Numbered from the stretch's first letter, positions 23,430-31,879 are shown. The stretch is 48,389 bases of DNA from JBBDXA01 sp040902585 (GCA_040902585.1 JBBDXA010000032.1:1-48389), one strand, 5' to 3'. Made by a program: numbers and translations. The notes: generated from the sequence alone by a model not told the origin.

Positions 23430-24581
23430 ATGTCTGTCATGGGTTCACCCCCCGGTCCTGAAACGATTATCGACGGCAAGCCATATCTCTATTTTGCAGG
23501 CACCGCCTACCTTGGTCTTCAGGGCGATCCGCGCGTGATCGAAGCAGGCTGCGAAGCGATGCGAAAGTATGGTGTTCACACGGCGACGAGTCGCGGCGGG
23601 TTCGGTGATAATCCTGCCACGCTCGAAGTGGAAAGGCTCGCGGCGAAGTTCTTCGGCACCGAGGATGCGTTTTATTTTGCGACGGGTTATGCGGGACCGG
23701 CGATCCTGACCGCCGGCGCGGAACCGTTTGATGCCATCCTGCTCGACCGGCAGGCTCACTACGCTTCGCAGGAAGCGGCGAACCTTTCAGTCAAGCCCGG
23801 CGGCACGATCGATCATTTCAAGCACAGCGATGTGGACGACCTCGCGCGGGTGATGGGCCAATACCTGCCGAGGCAGCCGCGCGTGCTGGTGATGTGCGAT
23901 GGCGTCTCGCCCGTCCTCGGCGACATCGCGCCGGTCGCTCAGTATCAAGAGGTCTTCCGCCGGCAGGATGGCCCTGTGGCCCTGTCGGTGGATGATGCGC
24001 ACGGCGTCGGCGTGCTCGGCGCAGACGGTCGCGGTTGTGTTGAACTCGCCAACGAGAAGGGCGACATCCCCTTCGCGTTGAACGATGACTCGAAGGTCGA
24101 GATCAGGCAATCCCTCTTCATGTGCGCCACCCTGAGCAAAGCCTTCGGTGGCTACGGCGGCATCATCCCCGGCTCCGCCGAAGCCATCGCCCGAATGAAG
24201 GCCGAGTCGCGCTGGTACAACGGCGCCAGCGCTCCGCCCGCCGGTGCCGCAGGCGCGACGGCCAAGGCGCTGGAGATCGTCCTCGCCGAGCCGCAGCTTC
24301 GCCATCAGCTTCACGCCAACGTGCGATACCTTAAAGCCCGCCTTCGCAAAGTCGGGCTCGCTGTGAACGACACGCCCGTGCCCATCATTCCGCTTGAGCT
24401 CGGCGATGCGGCGAACATGCGTCGCATTCAGGATGCCTTGAAGGATCGCGGCGTGATCATCGCCTACATCGAACACTACAGCGGCGTCGGCCCCGAGGGC
24501 TGCCTGCGGATTGCGGTCTTCGCGAATCATACGCAGGCCATGCTCGATCGTTTAATAGATGGACTCGCCGCCGTGATTTAG
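23430..24581 (+). CDS. PLP-dependent aminotransferase, AONS/KBL (alpha-oxoamine synthase) family
   Basis: This 383-aa class-II-type aminotransferase is closest in layout to 8-amino-7-oxononanoate synthase and 2-amino-3-ketobutyrate CoA ligase. It has the entry motif YLYFAGTAYLGLQGDP, the substrate-side segment TSRGGFGDNPATLEVE, the PLP-ring aspartate in LSVDDAHGVGVLG, and the Schiff-base lysine in TLSKAFGGYGG (Lys237). These enzymes condense an amino acid with an acyl-CoA. No biotin, threonine or lipid genes are adjacent, so the substrate is open. The ATG at 23430 is supported by AGAGGA upstream; an in-frame start at 23286 lies inside the antitoxin gene and is rejected. Confidence 0.87.
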   Translation: MSVMGSPPGPETIIDGKPYLYFAGTAYLGLQGDPRVIEAGCEAMRKYGVHTATSRGGFGDNPATLEVERLAAKFFGTEDAFYFATGYAGPAILTAGAEPFDAILLDRQAHYASQEAANLSVKPGGTIDHFKHSDVDDLARVMGQYLPRQPRVLVMCDGVSPVLGDIAPVAQYQEVFRRQDGPVALSVDDAHGVGVLGADGRGCVELANEKGDIPFALNDDSKVEIRQSLFMCATLSKAFGGYGGIIPGSAEAIARMKAESRWYNGASAPPAGAAGATAKALEIVLAEPQLRHQLHANVRYLKARLRKVGLAVNDTPVPIIPLELGDAANMRRIQDALKDRGVIIAYIEHYSGVGPEGCLRIAVFANHTQAMLDRLIDGLAAVI

Positions 24582-24684
24582 CCGGAAATCCGCCGCTTCG
24601 CCTGCTAACATGCGAAGCAGGCCCGCCGTCCGGTCGAATAGTAAATCGTCAACTGGTTTCCTTCCTGCTCGAATGAGGATCACG

Positions 24685-25998
24685 ATGAACCGACTCTCCG
24701 CGACGATGTCCTCTCGTCTTTTCATGATCGCCCTGGCCTCGCTGCTGCTGGCCTCGCCCGCCTTCGGGCAGGTCAAGAGCAAGTACAAGTGGCTCACCTC
24801 CATGCGCCCCGCTGAGCTTCAGGCGAAGAAATCTGAGAAGCCGATCCTCATATATTTCTGCGGCTCGGACTGGGATGACTACACCAAGGAGCTCGACGAG
24901 ATCTGCCTCGAGTACGACTACTTCCACAACTGGGCCAAGGAGAATGTCATCCTCGTGAAGGTGGACTTCATGGCCAAGGGCAATCAGTCCAAGTTCCAGA
25001 AGCAGGAGAACACCGAACTCAAGGAACGTTTCCAGATCACCAAGGTGCCCACCTTCGTCGCGATCGACAAGGATGGCAACGTCATCGGCCGCTGCGGCTA
25101 CACGCAGGCGAAGCTTCGCAAAGACGAGAAGAAGGGCGTGCCCTATGCCTTCCTTCAGCACCTGGATGCGATCCTCGCGGGCAAGGCTCCGCCCGAAGAA
25201 ATCGAAAAGATCGAAGGCGTTGACGCCGGCCTTGCCGCCTCCAAGGAGTCCGGCCTGCCGCTGCTGCTGGTGTGCTACAACCCCAAGTCGCAGCTCTACA
25301 CCGAACACGTCAACAAGTTCCTCGCCCAGGGCCCGGTGGTTCGCTTTATCAACACGTCGATGGTCGTGACACACGCCTACCTGCCGGATGATGAAGACAA
25401 GAGTGCCGAGGCGGAGAAGACGCGGAAGTGGTTCAAGGACCACAAGATTTCCACCGGTCAGGCCACGACGCTGGCGGTGTGGGATCCGGTGGAGGATAAG
25501 GTCACGGGTCGGCTGTTCACGTTCAACATCGCCCAGCCCCAGCCGACGCTCAATGCGCTGGAGAAGTTCCTGCCGCAGATCGAATACAAGGGCGAGTGGA
25601 TCACCAGCTACCGCAAGGCCCGCGCGATTGCCGCCCAGAGTCGGCGGTCCGTGGTCATCGCCTTCACGCGCTACGACGATTCACCCTACTGCAAGCAGCT
25701 TCGCACCGAAGTGTTCGACACCACCACTTTCAAGGACTATGCAAGGTACAACCTCGTGCTGCTGGCGGTGGATTTTTCCAAGGATGAATTGAAGGATGAA
25801 AAGGTCAAGAAGGACCGCAACGAACTGGGCGACCAGTACGGCATCCGCGGCTTTCCGACCGTCGTCGTCCTCAACGCGGCGGGCCACAAGATCGCCACCA
25901 GCGGCCTGATTAAGGGCGGCCCGGACACCTTCCTCCAGCAACTCAAGGCGGTGCGCGATAAGGACCTGGCGAGGCACGATCATCCGAGTCAGTGGTGA
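24685..25998 (+). CDS. Secreted protein with two thioredoxin-like domains lacking CxxC
   Basis: The 437-aa protein has a signal peptide (RLFMIALASLLLASPAFGQ) and two thioredoxin folds. The first, about residues 40-160, shows ILIYFCGSDWDDYTKELDEI and FQITKVPTFVAIDKDGNVIG. The second, from about residue 300, shows VVIAFTRYDDSPYCKQLRTE and YGIRGFPTVVVLNAAGHKI. Both keep the cis-proline loop (VPTF, FPTV), but the redox CxxC is reduced to CGSD in the first and replaced by DSPYC in the second. It is therefore unlikely to be a standard disulfide reductase and may bind partners or metals. The ATG at 24685 has GAGGA five bases upstream. The ParD-type gene follows after 10 bases. Confidence 0.82.
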   Translation: MNRLSATMSSRLFMIALASLLLASPAFGQVKSKYKWLTSMRPAELQAKKSEKPILIYFCGSDWDDYTKELDEICLEYDYFHNWAKENVILVKVDFMAKGNQSKFQKQENTELKERFQITKVPTFVAIDKDGNVIGRCGYTQAKLRKDEKKGVPYAFLQHLDAILAGKAPPEEIEKIEGVDAGLAASKESGLPLLLVCYNPKSQLYTEHVNKFLAQGPVVRFINTSMVVTHAYLPDDEDKSAEAEKTRKWFKDHKISTGQATTLAVWDPVEDKVTGRLFTFNIAQPQPTLNALEKFLPQIEYKGEWITSYRKARAIAAQSRRSVVIAFTRYDDSPYCKQLRTEVFDTTTFKDYARYNLVLLAVDFSKDELKDEKVKKDRNELGDQYGIRGFPTVVVLNAAGHKIATSGLIKGGPDTFLQQLKAVRDKDLARHDHPSQW

Positions 25999-26008
25999 GG
26001 ATCAACCG

Positions 26009-26269
26009 ATGCAAGTGAACATCACGCCTGAAATGGAACGCTTTGTCAGGGAGAAGCTGAGCGCGGGCGAATACGCCTCGCCTGATGCCCTGGTGGCCGA
26101 TGCGTTGGCGCTGATGCGCGATCTGCCCGTCTGGACGGATGATGCTCTGCGTCGCGAGCTTGAGATCGGCGCGAAGGAATTGGATGATGGACGGGGCGAG
26201 CCGTGGGACAAGGAAGCAACGAAGGCGGCGCTGCGCGAGCGCATGGGTGGAGATGCCGCACGGGGGTGA
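26009..26269 (+). CDS. ParD-like antitoxin (ribbon-helix-helix)
   Basis: The 86-aa protein has the ParD-type RHH N terminus (MQVNITPEMERFVREKLSAG, then EYASPDALVADALALM), which binds DNA as a dimer, and a charged C-terminal tail that holds the toxin. It starts 10 bases after the thioredoxin-fold gene. The toxin gene starts three bases after its stop but is truncated (26273-26443). This is the second antitoxin with a broken partner in the window, three kilobases from the first. Confidence 0.85.
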   Translation: MQVNITPEMERFVREKLSAGEYASPDALVADALALMRDLPVWTDDALRRELEIGAKELDDGRGEPWDKEATKAALRERMGGDAARG

Positions 26270-26272
26270 GCG

Positions 26273-26443
26273 ATGGCGCGAGTGGTTCGATCGCCGACAA
26301 GTCAGAACGATATTCTGGACATTGCGCTGTACATTTCCAACGACAATCCCCGCGCGGCCTATGAATGGATTGATCGTCTTGACGCACGGCTGAACGATCT
26401 CGCGCAGACGCCTGGCGTGGGCCGGTTGCGCGGTGCCGCCTGA
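26273..26443 (+). pseudogene. ParE-like toxin, truncated after 56 codons
   Basis: The frame starts MARVVRSPTSQNDILDIALY and continues to TPGVGRLRGAA before TGA. This matches the first half of ParE toxins, up to the PGxGR turn. The second half, with the strand that ends near the DNA-gyrase-inhibiting surface, is missing. A degraded REP doublet begins 15 bases after the stop (26458-26521), which suggests that repeat insertion or an associated deletion removed the 3' end. Confidence 0.8.
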
Positions 26444-26457
26444 GATGTACGGAAATC

Positions 26458-26521
26458 GAGCACCGTCCCGCAAGGGCGATGCGAGCGCGACGGGCAAGCA
26501 CCACCCTGCCGGGTTGGTGCT
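26458..26521. repeat. REP-like palindrome doublet, copy 1
   Basis: A degraded unit (26458-26482, starting GAGCACCGTCCCG) is followed by a clear 25-bp palindrome (26497-26521) with arms AGCACCA and TGGTGCT and an inner CCC/GGG. It lies between the broken parE and the CE6-type esterase gene. Confidence 0.8.
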
Positions 26522-26589
26522 CCAGCTTCATTCCACACGTCTGGATGTACACTTGTTTGCCGTGTTGTTTTTTTGTTTGGAGAACGATC

Positions 26590-27420
26590 ATGCCTCATCG
26601 TCTGTCGGTCGCCGTACCTGCACTCATCACATGGCTCGCCATCCTCTGTTTCGCCGCTGCCTCATCGAGTGCCGCGGAGAAGGGCGACGACGCACCCGCA
26701 TTGCCGAAGAAGGAAAACTTTCATCTCTTCCTGCTCGCGGGCCAGTCCAACATGGCCGGCCGTGGCGTGGTCGAAGCCCAGGACAAAGTCGTTCACCCGC
26801 GTGTGCTCATGCTGACGAAGGAGGGCACGTGGAAGCCTGCCGTCGATCCGATGCACTTTGACAAGGGAACAGCAGGCGTCGGCCTGGGCCGCACTTTCGC
26901 CATCACCCTCGCCGAGCAGAACAAGGACATCACCATCGGCCTGATCCCGGCGGCCTGCGGCGGCTCCCCGATCACCGCATGGCGGCCCGGCGAATACTTC
27001 GGCCAGACCAAGAGCCATCCTTATGATGATGCCGTCAGCCGCGCCGCCCGCGCCATGAAGCAGGGCACACTCAAAGCCATCCTCTGGCACCAGGGCGAAT
27101 CCGATTGCAACGCCGCCGCGGCACCGAAGTACCAAGTGAACCTGGCTGACCTCATCGCCCGCTTCCGCAAAGACCTGGGCACACCCGATGTGCCCTTCAT
27201 CATCGGCCAGCTCGGCCAGTTCCCCGCCAGCCCCTGGAACGAACCCAAGCGAACCGTCGATGCCGCCCATCAGGCTCTCGCGAAGGAATCGAAAACGGTG
27301 GCGTTCGTTTCTTCGGATGAACTGACGTGCAACAAGGACAACGTGCATTTCGACGCCGCGTCACTGCGAACCTTCGGCAAGCGATATGCGGAGGCGTATC
27401 GGAAGCTCGGCAAAGATTGA
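26590..27420 (+). CDS. Secreted carbohydrate esterase, sialate O-acetylesterase/CE6-like
   Basis: The 276-aa enzyme has a signal peptide (PALITWLAILCFAAASSSAA). The SASA/CE6-type SGNH motifs are clear: the nucleophile in LLAGQSNMAGRG (Ser53), the central IGLIPAACGGSPITAW and WHQGESDCN, and the catalytic pair in DNVHFDAASLRTFG. Members deacetylate xylan, sialic acid or other acetylated sugars outside the cell. GGAG lies seven bases before the ATG at 26590. The 37 residues read upstream from 26479 come from REP sequence and are not part of the gene. Confidence 0.9.
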   Translation: MPHRLSVAVPALITWLAILCFAAASSSAAEKGDDAPALPKKENFHLFLLAGQSNMAGRGVVEAQDKVVHPRVLMLTKEGTWKPAVDPMHFDKGTAGVGLGRTFAITLAEQNKDITIGLIPAACGGSPITAWRPGEYFGQTKSHPYDDAVSRAARAMKQGTLKAILWHQGESDCNAAAAPKYQVNLADLIARFRKDLGTPDVPFIIGQLGQFPASPWNEPKRTVDAAHQALAKESKTVAFVSSDELTCNKDNVHFDAASLRTFGKRYAEAYRKLGKD

Positions 27421-27441
27421 TTGAAGGTTTCAGGCACAAAG

Positions 27442-27460
27442 CCGCGACCGGTGGTCGCGG
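27442..27460. repeat. Small GC hairpin after the CE6 gene
   Basis: CCGCGACC-GGT-GGTCGCGG lies 22 bases beyond the stop. The arms are identical to those at 6064-6082. It has no T-tract. Confidence 0.7.
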
Positions 27461-27539
27461 TGCTGGAGCCGGCGTACTCGATTTCTACCATGTTCAAGGT
27501 CCCGGCCGCGTTTCTTCGCCTACAATGTGTCCGCCAGGT

Positions 27540-27980
27540 ATGCACCGCGCCAAGACCCAACCCGTCTCCTCGCTTTACCACGACGACGAAACCGCGTGGC
27601 TTGAATTCATGTCCAAGCTCATCTCCGAGCGCCGGTTCGATGAACTAGACTACGACCACCTCCGGGAGTATCTCCAAGACATGGCCCGCCGCGACAAGCG
27701 TGAAGTTCTCAGCCGGCTCACCATCCTTCTGGTCCACCTGCTCAAGTGGGAACATCAGCCGGCCCTGCGCTCAAACTCCTGGCAGGCCACCATTCTCCAC
27801 CAGCGCCAGGAACTGGCGGACCTGCTGGAAAGCGCCGTGCTTCGGCAGTACGCCATCGACTCGCTGCCGCGAGCTTACGACCGCGCCGTGAAACAGGCGG
27901 TGGTCGAGACAGGATTGGACGAAGGCACGTTCCCGGCTGCGTGCGTGTGGACGATGGATGAAGTGCTGGTCGTAGATTGA
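27540..27980 (+). CDS. DUF29 family protein
   Basis: The 146-aa sequence matches DUF29, a helical family common in Cyanobacteria and Planctomycetes. It starts with SSLYHDDETAWLEFMSKLIS, then FDELDYDHLREYLQDMARRD, then REVLSRLTILLVHLLKWEHQ and SWQATILHQRQELADLLESA, all typical landmarks. It is predicted to be soluble and all-helical; the function is unknown. The ATG at 27540 follows TACAAT (27521-27526) by 13 bases, so the mRNA may have a very short leader; an in-frame ATG at 27525 overlaps this box. It converges on manA, with a strong hairpin between them. Confidence 0.85.
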   Translation: MHRAKTQPVSSLYHDDETAWLEFMSKLISERRFDELDYDHLREYLQDMARRDKREVLSRLTILLVHLLKWEHQPALRSNSWQATILHQRQELADLLESAVLRQYAIDSLPRAYDRAVKQAVVETGLDEGTFPAACVWTMDEVLVVD

Positions 27981-28053
27981 GATCAGGTTCGCGGAGGGGC
28001 ACGGTCGATGTTGGGTGAAGCCGGCCCGGTGCCCTCACCGCTTGCTGAGAATC

Positions 28054-28075
28054 GCCGGGCCGAATGCGGCCCGGC
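28054..28075. terminator. GC-rich hairpin between DUF29 and manA 3' ends
   Basis: GCCGGGCC (28054-28061) pairs with GGCCCGGC (28068-28075) around GAATGC. It sits between two convergent genes but has no T-tract on either strand, so it may be a Rho-assisted or stabilising structure. Confidence 0.55.
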
Positions 28076-28089
28076 TCGCTTGTCTGTGC

Positions 28090-29148
28090 TCACGCCAGCA
28101 GCTGGTTCTGCGCCTGCGGGAAGGAGACCTCCAGCCAGACCGTGTCGGCGTCCAGGGCGATGCGGGCGGCGTTGAAGCTGGCGGGGATCAGCATCGCCTG
28201 CCCGGGCTGGAAGGTGATGGTCTGTTTGTCGGCCGTGGTGATCTTGCCCTTGCCTTTCAGCACGATCCAGACCGCGGGCTGGTCGTAGGTGATTTCCTGT
28301 TCGTAGCCTTCGCTCATGCGGACCTTCTCGATGCGGAAGTAGTCGCACATGATCAGGCAGCTCACGGTGGTGAAAAAGCCCGCGACGTGCGTTCGCTTCT
28401 CCACCTGCTTCAGGTTCGCAGCGTCGTAGATGACACACTGCATGCCCTGCTCGATGTGCCAGGCCTTTTCATCAGGCGTCATCCGCGAGCGGTCCCAGTC
28501 GAACAGGCGGAAGGTCGTGTCGCTGGGCGTCTGCACCTCGGCGACGAGAATGCCCTTGCCCAGGGCGTGCGGCATGCCGCTGGGAATGTAGTAGCACTCA
28601 TTGGGCTTCACGGGCACGGTGATGAGCAGGTCGATGATGCGTTGCTCATCGTGCGATTGCAGCGCGGCCCGAAGTTGCTCGGGTGTGACGCCGGGCTTAA
28701 GGCCGCGGTAGATTACCGAGCCGGGCTCGGCATCGATGACGTACCAGGCTTCGTATTTCACGCAGGTGCCGGGATGTTCCACGGCATAGGCGCGGGAGGG
28801 ATGAACCTGGATAGAGAGGTTCTCGCTGGCGTCGAGGAATTTGACGAGCAGGGGGAATCCGCCGGCCTCACTGAGTTCGACGCGGCCGAGGAGCTGGGAG
28901 TTGACTTCTGTGACGAGTTCGTGGATCGACCGGCCGCGCATGGGGCCGTTGGAGATGAGCGAACGCTCGGGCTTGTGGTCGGCGTGGCTGGAGGCGGTGG
29001 AGCCGAGATCGACGAGGAGCCAGGCTTCGCCGATGGCTCTGGAAGGACTGCCCGGCAGGGTGAGGCCGAGGCTTTCGATGCGGCGGCCGCCCCAGGGCTT
29101 GTCGATGAAGATGGGATCGAATTGGAGGGGGTAGAGCGTGTCGGACAT
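28090..29148 (-). CDS. manA: Mannose-6-phosphate isomerase, type I
   Basis: ManA interconverts mannose-6-phosphate and fructose-6-phosphate with zinc. The 352-aa cupin protein begins with DPIFIDKPWGGRRIESLG. It has zinc-ligand motifs in LSIQVHPSRAYAVEHPG (Gln and His) and KYEAWYVIDAEPGS (Glu), and a catalytic/zinc histidine in YIPSGMPHALGKG. The last cupin strands read VWIVLKGKGKITTADK and GQAMLIPAS. It should be cytoplasmic and supply mannose for glycans or GDP-mannose. The ATG at 29148 is chosen because the conserved protein starts there; the 43 residues read further upstream are Pro/Ala-rich noise. It is divergent from the secreted protein gene at 29336. Confidence 0.93.
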   Translation of the reverse strand: MSDTLYPLQFDPIFIDKPWGGRRIESLGLTLPGSPSRAIGEAWLLVDLGSTASSHADHKPERSLISNGPMRGRSIHELVTEVNSQLLGRVELSEAGGFPLLVKFLDASENLSIQVHPSRAYAVEHPGTCVKYEAWYVIDAEPGSVIYRGLKPGVTPEQLRAALQSHDEQRIIDLLITVPVKPNECYYIPSGMPHALGKGILVAEVQTPSDTTFRLFDWDRSRMTPDEKAWHIEQGMQCVIYDAANLKQVEKRTHVAGFFTTVSCLIMCDYFRIEKVRMSEGYEQEITYDQPAVWIVLKGKGKITTADKQTITFQPGQAMLIPASFNAARIALDADTVWLEVSFPQAQNQLLA

Positions 29149-29287
29149 CCGTTGGCATCCTGCCGTGGTTGGGGGCAAGGATACAGTAGCGAATCGAGCC
29201 TCGCTTGGGCTGGCCACAGGCGAGCCGGCAGGCGGGGCGGCAGGCGGGCCGCGCAAAGAATGTGTCGGTGTTTCCATTCGTCAAGGT

Positions 29288-29293
29288 TACAAT
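29288..29293 (+). promoter_or_regulatory. Candidate -10 box of the 29336 gene
   Basis: TACAAT in the context GGTTACAATCG lies 43 bases before the ATG. The same TTACAATCG context occurs at 18758 and, on the minus strand, near 11064, which suggests a shared promoter style. No good -35 box is visible. Confidence 0.4.
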
Positions 29294-29335
29294 CGGGCAA
29301 ACGCTCCCGCTTCATTGGCCCAGGAGGCTGCTGAT

Positions 29336-29974
29336 ATGACTCGAATCACTTCATGCATCGTTGCCCTTGCTACGGTCATCGCGATGAGTGCCGCCGCCGG
29401 CGCGGAGGACAGGGCCAATGACCAGGCGAATGCCCAGACGGAGGATTATCAGGCCCGGCTCCAGGCGGGGAAGGAGGCGGCTTATCGCATGTACCTGCTG
29501 AGGCCAAGCGCTGCGGCCAGCGAAGGGGCGGCCGCGATCTACGCGGGCGGCTCTTCCTCGACAGGCGGCAGCGGAGCGGCGCTGCGGGCTTCAGGCACCA
29601 TCGCGAGGCCTTCGTTCACCGTCTCTGCGGGGCATGCACAGGGCGGCACGAGTCACATCACGCTGCATGCGGGCGCGCAGGCGTCGGTGACGAGCCTGGC
29701 GCGGTTCAATTACAACTACAACTATCGCACGCCGCTGAGCAAGGCGACACCCGGCTCGCTGATCTTTCATTCCAATTATGACCCGCGCGATCGCCGAAGC
29801 TGGCCGCGCCCGGTGCAGACGCGAACCTGGGTGCCCAGCCATTGGACGTTCGATGGATCGCGGTATCACTACGTGCGCGGACAGGTGCGATACGAGACGC
29901 GCTGGGTGACGGTCGGCCGGGACCGCTGGCACTACAACGGTTCGCATTACAGCGTGGTGACGTCGTTCAGGTGA
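29336..29974 (+). CDS. Small secreted protein, aromatic C terminus
   Basis: The 212-aa protein has a signal peptide (RITSCIVALATVIAMSAAAGA) and no recognised family. After a Gln/Asn-rich mature N terminus it has an Ala/Gly/Ser-rich middle part and then a C-terminal stretch full of Tyr, Trp and Arg (FNYNYNYR, WVPSHWTFDGSRYHYVRG, DRWHYNGSHY). The WVPxHW motif resembles the short YXWVPGHW-type repeats in exported bacterial proteins. CAGGAGG lies nine bases before the ATG. The similar neighbour at 30109 suggests a pair of envelope or extracellular structural proteins; that is inference. Confidence 0.75.
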   Translation: MTRITSCIVALATVIAMSAAAGAEDRANDQANAQTEDYQARLQAGKEAAYRMYLLRPSAAASEGAAAIYAGGSSSTGGSGAALRASGTIARPSFTVSAGHAQGGTSHITLHAGAQASVTSLARFNYNYNYRTPLSKATPGSLIFHSNYDPRDRRSWPRPVQTRTWVPSHWTFDGSRYHYVRGQVRYETRWVTVGRDRWHYNGSHYSVVTSFR

Positions 29975-30052
29975 ATACGTGAAGGAAATACTGCGTGAAA
30001 CCTGCGGAAACGCGGCATTGGAACATTCTTTTACGCACACGTAAGATTTTCC

Positions 30053-30081
30053 TTGACCTGAACTTGGATCGATGCGACAAT
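30053..30081 (+). promoter_or_regulatory. Candidate sigma-70-type promoter of the Tyr-rich gene
   Basis: TTGACC (30053-30058) and GACAAT (30076-30081) are exactly 17 bases apart, 28 bases before the ATG at 30109. This is the best match to consensus in the window. Confidence 0.65.
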
Positions 30082-30108
30082 TCAGGAAATCCCAGGGAGA
30101 GAAATGCC

Positions 30109-30891
30109 ATGACACGAAAGCTCATTATTGTTTTGACCGTTGCCCTGATGTCATCCACCGCGCTGGCGGAGGAATCGCGGGAGCGGGATATGGCCCGTTT
30201 TACCTATCGCTCCATCGATGCGGGCACGGCCGAGGATCTCGCTCAGCCTCGCGAACCGGTCGGCCGCGTTCGCGTGGTCAAGGCGGAGCCGATCCGCGGC
30301 CAAGCCAAGGCCATCACATCGACCGACTCCACGGCGACGAGCAACCTGCCCGGCTCGACCGGCATCACCGTGGCCACCATCAAGGCAGCAGAAGGCGCGG
30401 CGCGGGCGATGACCGCACCAGTGCAGTTCATCGCTCCGGCGGCGGCACAGGCGGCACAGGCGGCGGCGGTCGCGGGGTATCGCCCGTCCGGTCGCGTACA
30501 CTACGGTTCGTCCAACTACCAGTCGCCGCGCGTGATCTACGGCAACACCTACGGAACCCGCTCGCCCAGCTACTATCACGGTCGCATCGTTTACGGCAGC
30601 TATGCGAACTACCACACCGGCTACTACCGCCCGCAGACCTACGTGACGAGCAGCTACCGCACGCCGTCTTATTGCCCGCCGACCTACCACGCGCCGACGT
30701 ATTACACGTCCTACTCCTCGCACCACCACACAAGCTACCCGACCTACTCGCAGCGTTCGTACTGCTCGACGCCGAGGTACTACGTCCAACCGTCTATCTC
30801 CTTCGGCTACAGATCGGGTGGCGGATACCGCAGCCATTGCGGCTACCGCGGCGGCTCAAGCTTCGGCATCGGATTCTCTTTCGGCTGGTGA
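30109..30891 (+). CDS. Secreted tyrosine-rich protein
   Basis: The 260-aa protein has a signal peptide (MTRKLIIVLTVALMSSTALA). An acidic/basic region and an Ala-rich hinge (AAAQAAQAAAVAGY) follow. The last 137 residues or so contain about 27 tyrosines with Ser, Thr, His, Pro and Arg, in irregular units such as SYRTPSYCPPTYHAP and TSYSSHHHTSYPTYS, and three cysteines. No family was recognised. Low-complexity Tyr/His-rich secreted proteins can cross-link or bind metals; this is inference. The gene has its own strong promoter and terminator and an AGGGAGA site, so it is probably an abundant, independently expressed product. Confidence 0.78.
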   Translation: MTRKLIIVLTVALMSSTALAEESRERDMARFTYRSIDAGTAEDLAQPREPVGRVRVVKAEPIRGQAKAITSTDSTATSNLPGSTGITVATIKAAEGAARAMTAPVQFIAPAAAQAAQAAAVAGYRPSGRVHYGSSNYQSPRVIYGNTYGTRSPSYYHGRIVYGSYANYHTGYYRPQTYVTSSYRTPSYCPPTYHAPTYYTSYSSHHHTSYPTYSQRSYCSTPRYYVQPSISFGYRSGGGYRSHCGYRGGSSFGIGFSFGW

Positions 30892-30930
30892 TCGACTCTC
30901 CTCATCAGCGAAAGATTCAGCACCTTTATG

Positions 30931-30959
30931 ACAGCCCCGGCCTTCGCCGGGGCTGTTTA
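30931..30959 (+). terminator. Intrinsic terminator of the Tyr-rich gene
   Basis: An 11-bp perfect stem (ACAGCCCCGGC, 30931-30941, with GCCGGGGCTGT, 30946-30956) closes a CTTC tetraloop and is followed by TTTACTTT. It is the clearest plus-strand terminator in the window. Confidence 0.9.
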
Positions 30960-30978
30960 CTTTCACTGCTCGAACGCT

Positions 30979-31662
30979 TCAACCGACCAGCACAAACGGC
31001 GACCCCGCGCCGAACAGTTTCACGAATGCATTCGCGATCGTGCCTGAAATACCGAACAGACCGTAGGGCGTGCGGTCCAGACCGAGCACGATCATGAGCG
31101 TGGCGATGAACAGGAACTGATGCACATGCTGATTCTCGTAGACCCAGCGGTCGTATCCGCGGTGATAGGAGGCGAGGATGCGCGAGCCATCGAGTGGCAC
31201 GATGGGCAGGAGGTTGAGCAGGGTGAGCACGATGTTGTACCAGCCGAAGATGAAGAGGGCGGAAAGCACGTTGCGCTGCACCTGGCTGAGTGGATCAGCC
31301 TGCTTCATGATCTGGTGGAACACGACGCTGTAGATGCTCAGGCTGATAAGGGCGAGCAGCAGGTTCATCGCCGGGCCTGCCGACGCGACGAATGCATCGC
31401 CGTGACGGCTGCGGAAGCGCGAGGGATCGACGGGCATCGCGCCCCAGCCGATGCCCAGCAGGAACACCGCTCCGAAGCCGATCGGGCCCATGTGCGTGAT
31501 GGGGTCGGGCGTCATGTGCCCGCTGAGCCGCGGCGTGTCATCGCCCTGCCAAATGGCCGCCCAGCCGTGCGCCAGTTCATGCAGCACGATGCTGAAAATC
31601 ACCGACACGGCAACAGTGAAATAGAACACGGGATCGTCGAAGGCGCGTTCGAGGAAGAACAT
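30979..31662 (-). CDS. Site-2-protease-family (M50) membrane metalloprotease
   Basis: The 227-aa protein is a multi-span M50 peptidase. The zinc motif HELAHG (His28, Glu29, His32) lies in the first transmembrane helix (FYFTVAVSVIFSIVLHELAHG). The third ligand is in NLLPIVPLDGSRIL near residue 165, the usual NPxxPLDG-type motif. About five membrane segments are visible. Short members of this family act without PDZ domains and cleave membrane-embedded proteins; targets are unknown. The start at 31662 fits other family members, although no Shine-Dalgarno is visible. It converges on the Tyr-rich gene and is divergent from the DUF3500 gene. Confidence 0.9.
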   Translation of the reverse strand: MFFLERAFDDPVFYFTVAVSVIFSIVLHELAHGWAAIWQGDDTPRLSGHMTPDPITHMGPIGFGAVFLLGIGWGAMPVDPSRFRSRHGDAFVASAGPAMNLLLALISLSIYSVVFHQIMKQADPLSQVQRNVLSALFIFGWYNIVLTLLNLLPIVPLDGSRILASYHRGYDRWVYENQHVHQFLFIATLMIVLGLDRTPYGLFGISGTIANAFVKLFGAGSPFVLVG

Positions 31663-31879
31663 GTCGCAATGGTACCGATTCGGGCGTCGCCGAGCCGTGA
31701 ACGTCGCATGTGGAATGTCTGTCGGAGCCTGATTCAGGAAAATTCGCGTGTTGGAGAGCATTTAAGCATTGACGCGGAGCCTTCGGCGTTTGACAATGAT
31801 GCATCCAGGCGCGGACGCCTGCTTGGATTGTCGCCCTCTTCGCCCCCGCCTTCCTCGCTATTGCCTTCAGGAGCCCACC

